A stretch of DNA of 64,000 bases from assembly GCA_963696875.1 (NCBI GenBank), contig CAVOLQ010000001.1:806001-870000 (forward strand), given 5' to 3'. This document shows positions 35,514 to 44,045 of the stretch, one piece after another (position 1 is the first letter of the stretch; each line of letters begins with the position of its first letter). The notes below the pieces were generated by a model that was given only the letters and a program-made list of their open reading frames with translations, searched no databases and had not been told where the DNA came from. The DNA is from Albibacterium sp963696875. GTDB lineage: Bacteria; Bacteroidota; Bacteroidia; Sphingobacteriales; Sphingobacteriaceae. A program made the translations under genes and the position numbers.

Positions 35514-36578
35514 TTATAGTTGCTCTTCAAGAAATGCTATACACCCTGCATTAATTTGATGAAATACGGGTTCAAATAAAGTATCATCTAAGTAGGGGTC
35601 AGGAACAATGTCATTAGTTAGAAATAAGCGTACTTTGGCTTTTTGTTTATTGTTTTGGGCAAGGCTTAAAATATCGCTTAAGTTTTGTTTGTCCATTACC
35701 AAAATATGATCAAAGGTATCAAAGTCTTCGATAGAAAATTGCCTTCCTCGCTGCGTACTGATGTCAACACCATATTTTTGTGCAATAGCTATGGATCTTG
35801 GATCGGGTTTCTGTCCTACATGCCAGTCACCTGTACCCGCAGAATCAACCTGCCAGTCTAAACCTTTCTCCTTTAACAAATGTTCTAGAATTCCATGTGC
35901 TAAAGGCGATCGGCAAATATTGCCTAAGCAAACCATTAATACGCTGGTTTGATGTTTTTCTTCAACTTCTACAAAAGCGGGCATATTCATAAAGGGGGCA
36001 ATCATTTTTTCAACAGCATCATCAAAGGTTTCACTGAAAACCAAATATTGAGCCTTTTGAATGCTGTTTGCTAATTCTTTAACGGGAAGTTGTAACTTAT
36101 TTTTCACAATAATGTCTGCATCATCAACTACGTATAAAGATATTTTATTGAGATTTAGAGCTAGCTTCAGATAAATAAAACGAGCTTGATCGGGGGTGGC
36201 CACAACAATATCGGCACCATCCGCCAGACTATCTAATTGCGTTTGGAGGTCAATTCCTTTATGCAAAGGAACCACTTGGATGGTTTTGTTTTTGTTGAAT
36301 TTGTCAAACTCTGCAATGATAGATTCAACATGCTCTTGATCTGGTGCAACCATTAAAACACGTGGACTTCCTTCCAAGCCTTTCTTAAAGCGATTTAATA
36401 TGGCAATAATTGCTGTGCTAGTTTTTCCAGAACCCTCTGGACCCACTGCGATTAGGTTTTGCCCACCAGCAATTCGAGAGAGTGTTTTAAATTGCAGTTC
36501 TGTTGGCTCTTCAAAACCATCTTCAATAAGTACTTTGGTTAATTGTTTACTTAGTTTTAATTTATCTATCCACAGCAT
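35514..36578 (-). CDS. Fusion of a DEAD-box ATPase domain with a low-molecular-weight protein tyrosine phosphatase
   Basis: The N-terminal ~205 residues form one RecA-like DEAD-box domain: Q motif (EEPTELQFKTL), Walker A (AVGPEGSGKTS), motif Ia region, VATPDQAR, motif II as VDDAD, and SET-like FSETF as motif III. The second RecA domain is missing. The last ~145 residues are a complete low-molecular-weight tyrosine phosphatase with the active loop CLGNICRS and the general acid in PDPYLDD. The frame is continuous with no internal start. The ATG at 36578 is used; the frame could begin at a TTG at 36599. The combined role is unknown. Confidence 0.85.
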   Translation of the reverse strand: MLWIDKLKLSKQLTKVLIEDGFEEPTELQFKTLSRIAGGQNLIAVGPEGSGKTSTAIIAILNRFKKGLEGSPRVLMVAPDQEHVESIIAEFDKFNKNKTIQVVPLHKGIDLQTQLDSLADGADIVVATPDQARFIYLKLALNLNKISLYVVDDADIIVKNKLQLPVKELANSIQKAQYLVFSETFDDAVEKMIAPFMNMPAFVEVEEKHQTSVLMVCLGNICRSPLAHGILEHLLKEKGLDWQVDSAGTGDWHVGQKPDPRSIAIAQKYGVDISTQRGRQFSIEDFDTFDHILVMDKQNLSDILSLAQNNKQKAKVRLFLTNDIVPDPYLDDTLFEPVFHQINAGCIAFLEEQL

Positions 36579-36699
36579 ATTTGAAATTGTTTGCTGCAAA
36601 TTTAAGGAATTTTAATGAGCTGATCAGTTATCAGCTGTCTTAATCAGTTTCTTTCCTTTTTAGCTAATAGATTTAGCTTGATAAGTAATTAAAATATTT

Positions 36700-36835
36700 G
36701 TCAAGCTGAGGAATTGTAAATGAAACAAAGTGAAGTCAAGGGATCTCGTTGCTTTGTGCAGAAAACTAAGAGATATCTCCATTCTGTTGGGCTTCACTCG
36801 ATATGACGGCAGTGATAGCTGAAGGCTCATAGCTG
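36700..36835. repeat. Degenerate palindromic intergenic element
   Basis: Two imperfectly complementary stretches face each other: GTCAAGCTGAGG...AGTGAAGTCAAGGGATCTC and GAGATATCTCC...GGCTTCACTCGATATGACGG. The layout resembles the palindromic intergenic repeats (TGTCAttcTGAG type) scattered through Bacteroidota genomes. It lies in the 280-bp gap after the phosphatase fusion gene's start and ilvA. No frame of note. Confidence 0.45.
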
Positions 36836-36840
36836 ACCGC

Positions 36841-36887
36841 TGATTTAAAAGGTTTGATAGCTGAGTGCTATCAAACCTTTTAAATCA
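36841..36887 (-). terminator. Long perfect hairpin at the end of the ilv-leu operon
   Basis: A 21-bp perfect stem (36841-36861 and 36867-36887) with a TGAGT loop overlaps the ilvA stop codon at 36880. The arm contains an AAAAGG/CCTTTT stretch, but no T run follows on the minus strand. It is the likely end of the branched-chain operon. Confidence 0.75.
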
Positions 36888-38133
36888 AATATTCAAAAAG
36901 CGTCGGATCTTGATTTATTTCCTTATAATCAAAGCGGTAGGTTCGCATTCGTTCTAGTAAGGCAGGATAATCTTTGGTATAACGTAGCTCAATACCAATT
37001 AAAGCTGGCCCTCGTTCACGTTCTGTTTTTTTGATAAATTCGAATCGGGTGATGTCATCATCTGGACCAAGAACCTCATTAACAAATAGTTTTAATGCAC
37101 CTGGTCGTTGAGGGAAATGAATAATGAAATAGTGCTTTAATCCTTCGTAGAGTAAGGATCGCTCTTTTATTTCCTGCATACGATCGATATCATTATTGCC
37201 TCCACTAACAATGCAAACTACTTTTTTCCCTTTTATATCCTCTGCGAAAATATCCAGAGATGCAATAGTAAGTGCGCCGGCAGGTTCTGCAACAATTGCA
37301 TCGTTATTATAAAGTCTTAGAATACTTGTACAAACTTTTCCCTCGGGGACGAGCTCTACTCTGTTTAAGAGTTTACTGCAATACTCAAAGTTCAGGTTCC
37401 CAACACGTTTAACAGCCGCACCATCGACAAAAGAGCTTATTTTCTCCAAAGTAATAGGTTTTCCGGCCCCGATCGCTGTTTTCATTGATCCCGCACCCTG
37501 CGGTTCGACTCCATATAGTAAAGTTTCCGGTCGCTGCTGATGAATATAATAGCTAACTCCTGCAGCTAATCCGCCACCTCCAATCGGAAGAAGTATGACA
37601 TCTACATCTGGTAAATCTTCTAGGATTTCAACACCCACAGTTCCCTGTCCCTCAATGATGTCGTAATCATCAAAAGGGGGAATGAAAGTCATTTTGTTTT
37701 CTTCTGTATATGCCAGTGCCTCTTTTAGGCAATCATCAAAAGTATCCCCGGTGAGAAATATTTCAATAAAGCCCTCACCGAACATCTCTGTTTGATCTAT
37801 TTTTTGTTTCGGGGTGTGCCTTGGCATAAAAATTACCCCCTTAATTCTCTTTATTTTGCAAGAAAAAGCCAGTCCTTGTGCGTGATTGCCGGCGCTTGCC
37901 CCAACCACACCGTTCTTTAATTGCTCTTCGCTTAAATTGTTGATTTTATTATAGGCACCTCTTAATTTATAAGATCGTACAACTTGAAGATCTTCGCGTT
38001 TTAAGTAAATGGAAGCTCCAAATCGTTCAGATAATCTTTTGTTATATTGCAATGGTGTCCTGTTGATAACACCTTTTATACGGTCAAGAGCAGATTTTGA
38101 GTCTAATTCCTGTAGAATTGTGGTATTTGACAT
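36880..38133 (-). CDS. ilvA: Threonine ammonia-lyase (threonine dehydratase)
   Basis: IlvA deaminates threonine to 2-oxobutanoate, the start of isoleucine synthesis. The 417-aa protein has the PLP-binding lysine in SYKLRGAYNKI (about residue 55), the phosphate-binding glycine loop GGGGLAAGVSYY, SAGNHAQGLAF and SGGNNDIDR. Its C-terminal ~80 residues (HYFIIHFPQRPGALKLFVNEVLG) form one ACT-like regulatory domain, as in the shorter biosynthetic type. It is the last gene of the operon, 17 bp after leuA. Confidence 0.94.
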   Translation of the reverse strand: MSNTTILQELDSKSALDRIKGVINRTPLQYNKRLSERFGASIYLKREDLQVVRSYKLRGAYNKINNLSEEQLKNGVVGASAGNHAQGLAFSCKIKRIKGVIFMPRHTPKQKIDQTEMFGEGFIEIFLTGDTFDDCLKEALAYTEENKMTFIPPFDDYDIIEGQGTVGVEILEDLPDVDVILLPIGGGGLAAGVSYYIHQQRPETLLYGVEPQGAGSMKTAIGAGKPITLEKISSFVDGAAVKRVGNLNFEYCSKLLNRVELVPEGKVCTSILRLYNNDAIVAEPAGALTIASLDIFAEDIKGKKVVCIVSGGNNDIDRMQEIKERSLLYEGLKHYFIIHFPQRPGALKLFVNEVLGPDDDITRFEFIKKTERERGPALIGIELRYTKDYPALLERMRTYRFDYKEINQDPTLFEYLI

Positions 38134-38149
38134 AAAATATTAGGTATTC

Positions 38150-39307
38150 TTATTGGTTCACTAAATTTACTAAATCTTGATCAGTGATTTCTTTTTTACC
38201 ATCTGCTAAATGTAAAAATCGATCATATAAGTTATCTAAATCCTCCTGGGGAAGCAGATAACCCAAGCGTTCTAAGTGATGCTTTAATGCATGACGGCCA
38301 CTTCTAACCGTTAATATAATATCTGCTTCGAGCAAACCTACGTCTTCTGGTCGTATAATCTCATAGTTTTCTCTGTGTTTAAGAAATCCATCTTGATGAA
38401 TGCCTGAACTGTGAGCAAAGGCATTACGGCCAACAATAGCCTTATTTGGTTGTACTGGCATGTTCATCATCTCACTAACTTTACGACTTAGGGATGTGAA
38501 AAGCTTACTGTTAATATTTGTAGATAAGTTATCAAAGCTTTGTTTGTGAACTTGCATGATCATGGCCACTTCTTCAAGGGAAGTATTTCCCGCTCGTTCT
38601 CCGATGCCATTAATGGTACATTCTATTTGTCGTGCACCTGCTTGAACGCCTGCAATGGAATTTGCAGTCGCTAAACCCAGGTCGTTGTGACAATGTACAG
38701 AAATGATGGCTTGATTAATGTTTTTTACATTTTCTTTCAAATAGTGGATCTTTGACCCGTATTGATTCGGTAGGCAATAGCCATTTGTGTCTGGGATATT
38801 GACAACTGTAGCGCCTGCAGCAATGACGCTTTCTACCATCTTAGCTAAATATTTTACATCTGCTCGGCCAGCATCTTCTGCATAAAATTCGACATCTTCA
38901 ACAAAAGATTTAGCGTATTTAACAGCATTTACAGCACGGTCTAGGATTTCTTCCCTCGTGCTATTGAATTTGTGTTTAATATGCATATCTGAAGCTCCTA
39001 TTCCAGTGTGTATTCTACCTCTTTTTGCATATTGAAGTGCCTCTGCAGCTACTTTGATATCATTTTTATTCGCTCGGGTTAATGCACAAATAATGGTATT
39101 TCTTACTGTTTTTGATAATTCAACTACACTTTGGAAGTCGCCAGGACTAGAAACAGGAAAGCCTGCTTCAATAATATCAACGCCTAATTCTTCAAGTTCA
39201 ATCGCAATTTCAATTTTCTCGGAGGTAGTTAATTGGCATCCGGGTACTTGCTCACCATCTCGTAGAGTGGTATCAAAAATATACAAATGATTAGGATCGT
39301 GTAGCAT
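38150..39307 (-). CDS. leuA: 2-isopropylmalate synthase, short form
   Basis: LeuA condenses acetyl-CoA and 2-oxoisovalerate, the first committed leucine step. The 385-aa protein has the DRE-TIM barrel with FDTTLRDGEQVPGC, HCHNDLGLATANSI and the NGIGERAGNTSLEEVAM motif. It lacks the ~130-residue C-terminal LeuA dimer domain that binds leucine, so it may be insensitive to leucine or regulated elsewhere. The context with leuB, leuC and leuD supports leucine rather than citramalate or homocitrate synthesis. It is 21 bp after leuB. Confidence 0.9.
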   Translation of the reverse strand: MLHDPNHLYIFDTTLRDGEQVPGCQLTTSEKIEIAIELEELGVDIIEAGFPVSSPGDFQSVVELSKTVRNTIICALTRANKNDIKVAAEALQYAKRGRIHTGIGASDMHIKHKFNSTREEILDRAVNAVKYAKSFVEDVEFYAEDAGRADVKYLAKMVESVIAAGATVVNIPDTNGYCLPNQYGSKIHYLKENVKNINQAIISVHCHNDLGLATANSIAGVQAGARQIECTINGIGERAGNTSLEEVAMIMQVHKQSFDNLSTNINSKLFTSLSRKVSEMMNMPVQPNKAIVGRNAFAHSSGIHQDGFLKHRENYEIIRPEDVGLLEADIILTVRSGRHALKHHLERLGYLLPQEDLDNLYDRFLHLADGKKEITDQDLVNLVNQ

Positions 39308-39328
39308 AATGATAATTTTGAATTTTTA

Positions 39329-40420
39329 TTAATTGACTAAGGAACTTTTTTTCACAAAGGACAATACATTTTCGCCCATTTCTTTTGTTCCAAGAATGTT
39401 TTCTGGCAATGTATCTTTATCTGCGATATCGCGGGTTCTAAAACCGGCTTTTAATGTATTGGTGACCGCTTGTGTAACCGCTTTAGCTTCTTCAACTAGT
39501 CCAAAACAAATTTCAAGCATCAATGCTACCGATAGGATAGAAGCTAATGGATTAGCAAGATTTTGACCCGCAATATCATGTGCTGAACCGTGAATGGGTT
39601 CAAAAAAACCTGTCCCATCTCCAATAGATGCAGAAGCTAACATACCCATAGAACCAGCGATTTGCGATGCTTCATCTGTAAGAATATCTCCAAATAAATT
39701 TGCTGTAAGAACGACATCGAATTTCTTTGGATTCTTTACCAATTGCATGGCCGCATTATCAATGAACATGTGTTCAGTTTCTACATCCGGATAGCGATTC
39801 GAGATTTCCTGTACCACTTCTCGCCAAAGCCTCGAGGTTTCTAACACATTCGCTTTATCTACAGAACATAGTCGTTTTCCTCTTTTTTGAGCCGCTTCAA
39901 AAGCTTTTACCGCAATCCGTTCGACTTCATAGCGATTATAATTCATCAAGTCGGAAGCAAAATTACGGTCTTCAGAACGATGTTTCTCACCAAAATAAAC
40001 ATCGCCAGTCAATTCTCTGAAAAACAAGATATCCGTACCTTTTAAAATTTCTGGTTTTAAACTAGAGGCGTCTAAAAGTTCATCAAATAATAGTATCGGA
40101 CGAAGGTTAGCGTATAAGCCTAATTCTTTTCTGATTTTTAATAATCCTTGTTCAGGGCGAACTTTTGCTGAGGGGTCGTTGTCGTATTTTTCATGGCCTA
40201 TTGCACCAAATAATATTGCATCGCTTTCTTTAGCTTTGTTCAACGTTTCGTCTGGCAAGGGTGTTCCTGTTGCTTCAATAGCAACATGGCCCATGATGGC
40301 TTCGTCAAATCTAAAGTCGTGATTATAGTCTTTAGCAATTTGTTCTAAAACCTTTTTACCCCATGTTGTGACTTCTTGTCCGATGCCATCGCCTGGAATA
40401 ATCAATATATTTTTTCTCAT
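39329..40420 (-). CDS. leuB: 3-isopropylmalate dehydrogenase
   Basis: LeuB oxidises and decarboxylates 3-isopropylmalate with NAD+. The protein (363 aa) has IPGDGIGQEVTTWGKKVL at the start, LGLYANLRPILLF and the FFRELTGDVYFGEKH substrate loop, then the conserved NLFGDILTDEASQIAGSMGMLASASIGDGTGFFEPIHGSAHDIAGQNLANPLASILS metal and cofactor region. Everything expected is present and undamaged. It starts 1 bp after the ABC ATPase gene, so it is translated as part of the operon. Confidence 0.95.
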   Translation of the reverse strand: MRKNILIIPGDGIGQEVTTWGKKVLEQIAKDYNHDFRFDEAIMGHVAIEATGTPLPDETLNKAKESDAILFGAIGHEKYDNDPSAKVRPEQGLLKIRKELGLYANLRPILLFDELLDASSLKPEILKGTDILFFRELTGDVYFGEKHRSEDRNFASDLMNYNRYEVERIAVKAFEAAQKRGKRLCSVDKANVLETSRLWREVVQEISNRYPDVETEHMFIDNAAMQLVKNPKKFDVVLTANLFGDILTDEASQIAGSMGMLASASIGDGTGFFEPIHGSAHDIAGQNLANPLASILSVALMLEICFGLVEEAKAVTQAVTNTLKAGFRTRDIADKDTLPENILGTKEMGENVLSFVKKSSLVN

Positions 40421-40421
40421 T

Positions 40422-41888
40422 TTAATAAATGCTTGCTGTTAAATTTTCAATGGCTTTGATACGGCCATTTTCTAATATAATTCTATTTTCGATACAATTA
40501 GGCAGTTGTGTCTCAAAGTGACCCACATAAATTAAGGTCTTTCCGTAAGTGCACAATTCGTCTACCACATCGTTAAAATGTTGAGTCTGCACGGCATCTA
40601 AGCCTTGGCAGGGTTCATCCAAGATTAATAATTCAGGATTCTTGATTATCGTTCTAGCCAGTAAGGCCAAGCGTTGCTTCCCTAAAGGCAATGTATTCAA
40701 TAAACAGTTTTTATATTCCTTTAAATCGAAAAACTCAAGAACTTCATCCACTTTCTTTTGTTTGTCGTGGGTTAAGTCACGAAATAAACCCACGCTATCA
40801 TAAAAACCAGAAGCGATACTCTGCCATACTTTTGCAGTGCTGTCAAAATACCAATGGATTTCTGGAGAGATGATCCCCAGATGTTCCTTTATTTCCCAAA
40901 TACTTTCGCCACTCCCTCTTTTTTTACCAAATAAGTATAGATCACTTGTATAGGCTTGAGGGTGATCTCCATTAATTAAGCTTAATAACGTAGATTTTCC
41001 CGAACCATTTGGTCCTTGTAACAACCATTTATCTCCAGCTTTAACTTCCCAAGTAACGTTTTGTAAAACTTGTTTATCTCCATATTTTACGTTGATTCCC
41101 GACATACTGACCATAATATCAGCAGTGATAGAAGGAGCCTCCTGTAAAAAATATGGAAGTGCTTTCTTTATCCTTGGTGCCTCTTTGCTTATTTCTTCTT
41201 TACTATTAGCTACGGTTAATTGACCGTCCTTTATTTCAGCAAATCTATTAATACAGTTTGGAATTTCATCATCATTGCTAATCAATATCAGATGTACTCC
41301 TTCACTTGTTAGATTATCAAAGGCTTGGTTTAAATTGATGCGTGATAAAGCGTCTAGGCCTGAATAAGGTTGATCAATAATAAGTAATTGTGGCTTCAGC
41401 CAGAGGGCTTTTATTAATTGTAATTTTTTATTTTCACCACTTGAAAGCTCAATGAGCTGTGTATCTTTAAAATCAGAAAACCCAAACAGCTTTAAGTAAT
41501 GTTCCACGTTAATTAAAGCTAGACCTTCCACTTTTGCAAAGTGCAATAGCTCAGCATATACGGTTAACGTATCATTCTTTTGGTGTTTATTATATCGCTG
41601 TTGGTAATAGAAGTTGCGATCACCCTCAAGATTGGTAAATTGAAACCAACTTGAAACGAAATGTACTTTACTCGGAAGCTGGTATGACGAATCAAAATTA
41701 ATCTCAACGGTCCCCGTACTTTTTTCTAATCCAGCAATTATTCTTGCCAGGGAAGTTTTTCCGGAGCCACTTTTGCCGCCAAGCAACCAGTTTTCACCGT
41801 GAAATAGTTGCCAATTTAAGTCTCTCAATACCCAATTTTGTTGGTATTTAAAGTTTAAATCCGAGATATGTACGAAAGGTTCTGACAT
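40422..41888 (-). CDS. ABC ATPase with two nucleotide-binding domains (ModF-like)
   Basis: This 488-aa protein has two ABC ATPase domains in tandem and no membrane segment. Domain 1 has Walker A GGKSGSGKTSLARI, signature LSSGENKKLQLI and Walker B LLIIDQPYSGLD; domain 2 has GPNGSGKSTLL, LPLGKQRLALLAR and LLILDEPCQGLD. The layout resembles ModF (PhrA), a molybdate-related or stand-alone ABC protein, not a known leucine gene. It is embedded between leuD (1-bp overlap) and leuB (1-bp gap), so it must be co-expressed. Its function is not known. Confidence 0.85.
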   Translation of the reverse strand: MSEPFVHISDLNFKYQQNWVLRDLNWQLFHGENWLLGGKSGSGKTSLARIIAGLEKSTGTVEINFDSSYQLPSKVHFVSSWFQFTNLEGDRNFYYQQRYNKHQKNDTLTVYAELLHFAKVEGLALINVEHYLKLFGFSDFKDTQLIELSSGENKKLQLIKALWLKPQLLIIDQPYSGLDALSRINLNQAFDNLTSEGVHLILISNDDEIPNCINRFAEIKDGQLTVANSKEEISKEAPRIKKALPYFLQEAPSITADIMVSMSGINVKYGDKQVLQNVTWEVKAGDKWLLQGPNGSGKSTLLSLINGDHPQAYTSDLYLFGKKRGSGESIWEIKEHLGIISPEIHWYFDSTAKVWQSIASGFYDSVGLFRDLTHDKQKKVDEVLEFFDLKEYKNCLLNTLPLGKQRLALLARTIIKNPELLILDEPCQGLDAVQTQHFNDVVDELCTYGKTLIYVGHFETQLPNCIENRIILENGRIKAIENLTASIY

Positions 41889-42472
41889 TATTTAGCCTCT
41901 TCGTAAGCTTCGATTAAGCTTTTATTATTTAATATAAAGTCTATGTCATCATAGCCGTTAATGAGACAAGACTTTTTATAGGGATTGATTTCAAAACTGG
42001 TTTGATCACCCGTTTCGGTTAATATAACGGTTTCGTTCTCTAGGTCAACTACTAATTCTGTGTTAGGGTTCTTCGTAACTGCTTGAAAAATAGTATCCAA
42101 AAATTCATCAGATACTTGTATAGGAAGCACACCATTGTTTAAAGCATTCCCTTTGAATATATCCGCAAAGAAACTACTGATTACTACATCAAAACCGTAG
42201 TCTTGTAAGGCCCAAGCGGCATGTTCACGACTGCTTCCACAACCAAAGTTTTTGCCGGCTACCAGGATTCTTCCACTATACGTTGGGTTATTCATGACAA
42301 AATCTGACTTAGGTTGATTATTGCTGTCATAGCGCCAATCTCGAAAGAGGTTGTCACCAAATCCTTCTCGTGTAGTCGCCTTTAAAAAGCGAGCAGGGAT
42401 AATTTGATCCGTATCTATATTTTCTATTGGCAGGGGAACTACCTTTGAGGTTAATTTCTCGAATTTTCTCAT
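41888..42472 (-). CDS. leuD: 3-isopropylmalate dehydratase small subunit
   Basis: LeuD is the small subunit of isopropylmalate isomerase, which converts 2- to 3-isopropylmalate with LeuC. The 194-aa protein has NIDTDQIIPARFLKAT, the GKNFGCGSSREHAAWAL swivelling-domain motif and NNGVLPIQVS. The ATG at 42472 (MRKFEKLTSK) is chosen because position 42481 is a TTG. The frame is intact, unlike leuC 9 bp upstream. Confidence 0.93.
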   Translation of the reverse strand: MRKFEKLTSKVVPLPIENIDTDQIIPARFLKATTREGFGDNLFRDWRYDSNNQPKSDFVMNNPTYSGRILVAGKNFGCGSSREHAAWALQDYGFDVVISSFFADIFKGNALNNGVLPIQVSDEFLDTIFQAVTKNPNTELVVDLENETVILTETGDQTSFEINPYKKSCLINGYDDIDFILNNKSLIEAYEEAK

Positions 42473-42481
42473 TGCCTTCAA

Positions 42482-43878
42482 TTACAATAATTCTCTAATG
42501 TCACTAATTTTACCTGTTACTGCGGCTGCTGCAGCTGTCAATGGGCTTACGAGCATAGTGCGTGCATTTGGACCTTGTCGCCCTTCAAAATTTCTATTGG
42601 AAGTGGATACGCAATATTTTCCGGCGGGGATTTTGTCTTCATTCATTCCTAAACAAGCACTACACCCAGGTTCTCGTAGTTGAAAACCGGCGGCTTCAAA
42701 CATTTTGTCCAATCCTTCTTCTTTCGCTTGTTTTTCAACCTGTTTTGATCCAGGAACAATCCATACTTCAACATTAGCTGCCTTCTGTTTATTTTTCACA
42801 AAAGTCAGCTACTTCACTTAAATCTTCAATTCTAGAGTTGGTACAACTACCGATGAAAACGTAATCTATAGGTTTGCCCAAGACCGAACTATCGTCTTCA
42901 AAGCCCATGTAATCCAAGGCTTTTTGATAAGAAAACTGTTCTTATTCAGGTTGAGAAGAAGTCGCCGGAATATGTTCCTCAATGCCCATTCCCATTCCTG
43001 GGTTTGTACCATAGGTAATCATCGGAGCAATATCTTCAGCATCAAAAGTTAGCACTTTATCAAATTTTGCATCTGCATCACTGTATAACGTTTTCCAGTA
43101 TGCCAATTCCTTATTCCACTCTTCACCTTCTGGAGCAAATTCTCGTCCCTCAATGTAATCAAAAGTAATTTGATCTGGTGCAATTAATCCACCACGGGCA
43201 CCCATTTCAATGCTCATATTACAAATCGTCATCCGCGCTTCCATGCTTAAGGATTGGATCGTTGATCCAGCATATTCAATGAAATAACCAGTTCCCCCTG
43301 CTGCAGAAATCTGTGAAATGATGTATAAAATAATATCTTTTGCCCCAACGCCTTTACCTAACTCACCATTTACCTCGATTTTCATGGTTTTAGGTTTTTG
43401 TTGCAAGAAACATTGAGTTGCAAAAACTTGCTCAACTTGGGAGGTTCCAATACCAAAAGCAATGGCACCAAAGGCACCATGTGTCGATGTATGGCTATCG
43501 CCACATACCATTGTTTTCCCCGGTAATGTGATACCGAGTTCTGGACCGATAACGTGAACAATGCCTTGATAAGGATGACCTAAACCATATAGTTCAATGC
43601 CAAACTCTGCACAGTTTTTTGTGAGCATATCTACCTGATATCGGGATAATTCTTCTTTAATGGGTAAGTGTTGATCAAGGGTAGGTACGTTGTGATCTGC
43701 TGTAGCCACAGTTTGCTTAGGGCGGAATACCGGAAGGCCTCTTTTACGCAAACCATCAAAGGCTTGTGGAGAGGTTACTTCATGTATTAAATGCGTATCG
43801 ATATATAAAATATCAGGAAAACCCTCTTCACTCTTGACGACGTGTGCGTCCCATATTTTTTCTACTAATGTTTTCCAT
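42482..43878 (-). pseudogene. leuC: 3-isopropylmalate dehydratase large subunit, frame disrupted
   Basis: LeuC carries the 4Fe-4S cluster of isopropylmalate isomerase. Conserved segments are present in sequence order: TLVEKIWDAHVV, the TATADHNVPT-like and GDSHTSTHGAFGAIAFGIGTSQVEQVFATQ blocks and, in the second fragment, GCSACLGMNEDKI and SNRNFEGRQG. Three lesions break the frame: an extra G straight after the ATG (43875; ATG-G-AAAACA instead of ATG-AAA-ACA), an in-frame TAA at 42942-42944, and an extra T near 42800-42803. Between 42945 and 43870 the frame is intact. See the finding on the damaged block. Confidence 0.85.
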
Positions 43879-43883
43879 CCCAG

Positions 43884-44044
43884 CCTTCCCCAGAGGGGAA
43901 GGAGAGGTATGGTCTTTAGATTTTTGTGACATATTGTATTTGTTTTCCCAACCTCCAATAAGGATTTTAAGCCGCCATTGTCGGTTGGGGAACTGTTCTA
44001 GTTTTTTATATTACCCTCCAAATGCCCCCTTCGGGGGTTAGGGG
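43884..44044. repeat. Short GC-rich intergenic palindromes before leuC
   Basis: Three palindromes occur in the ilvC-leuC gap: CCTTCCCC-aga-GGGGAAGG (43884-43902), CCCAACC...GGTTGGGG (about 43948-43990) and one around CCCCCTTCGGGGG with outer CCCTCC/TAGGGG (about 44013-44044). They are clearly richer in G+C than their surroundings and look like mobile intergenic hairpins found in Bacteroidota. The first ends 5 bp before the leuC ATG. Confidence 0.6.
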
Positions 44045-44045
44045 A

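Noticed and set aside
36700..36835. Small RNA gene or tRNA
   Set aside because: The fold is an imperfect palindrome resembling an intergenic repeat; there is no tRNA-like cloverleaf or CCA end.
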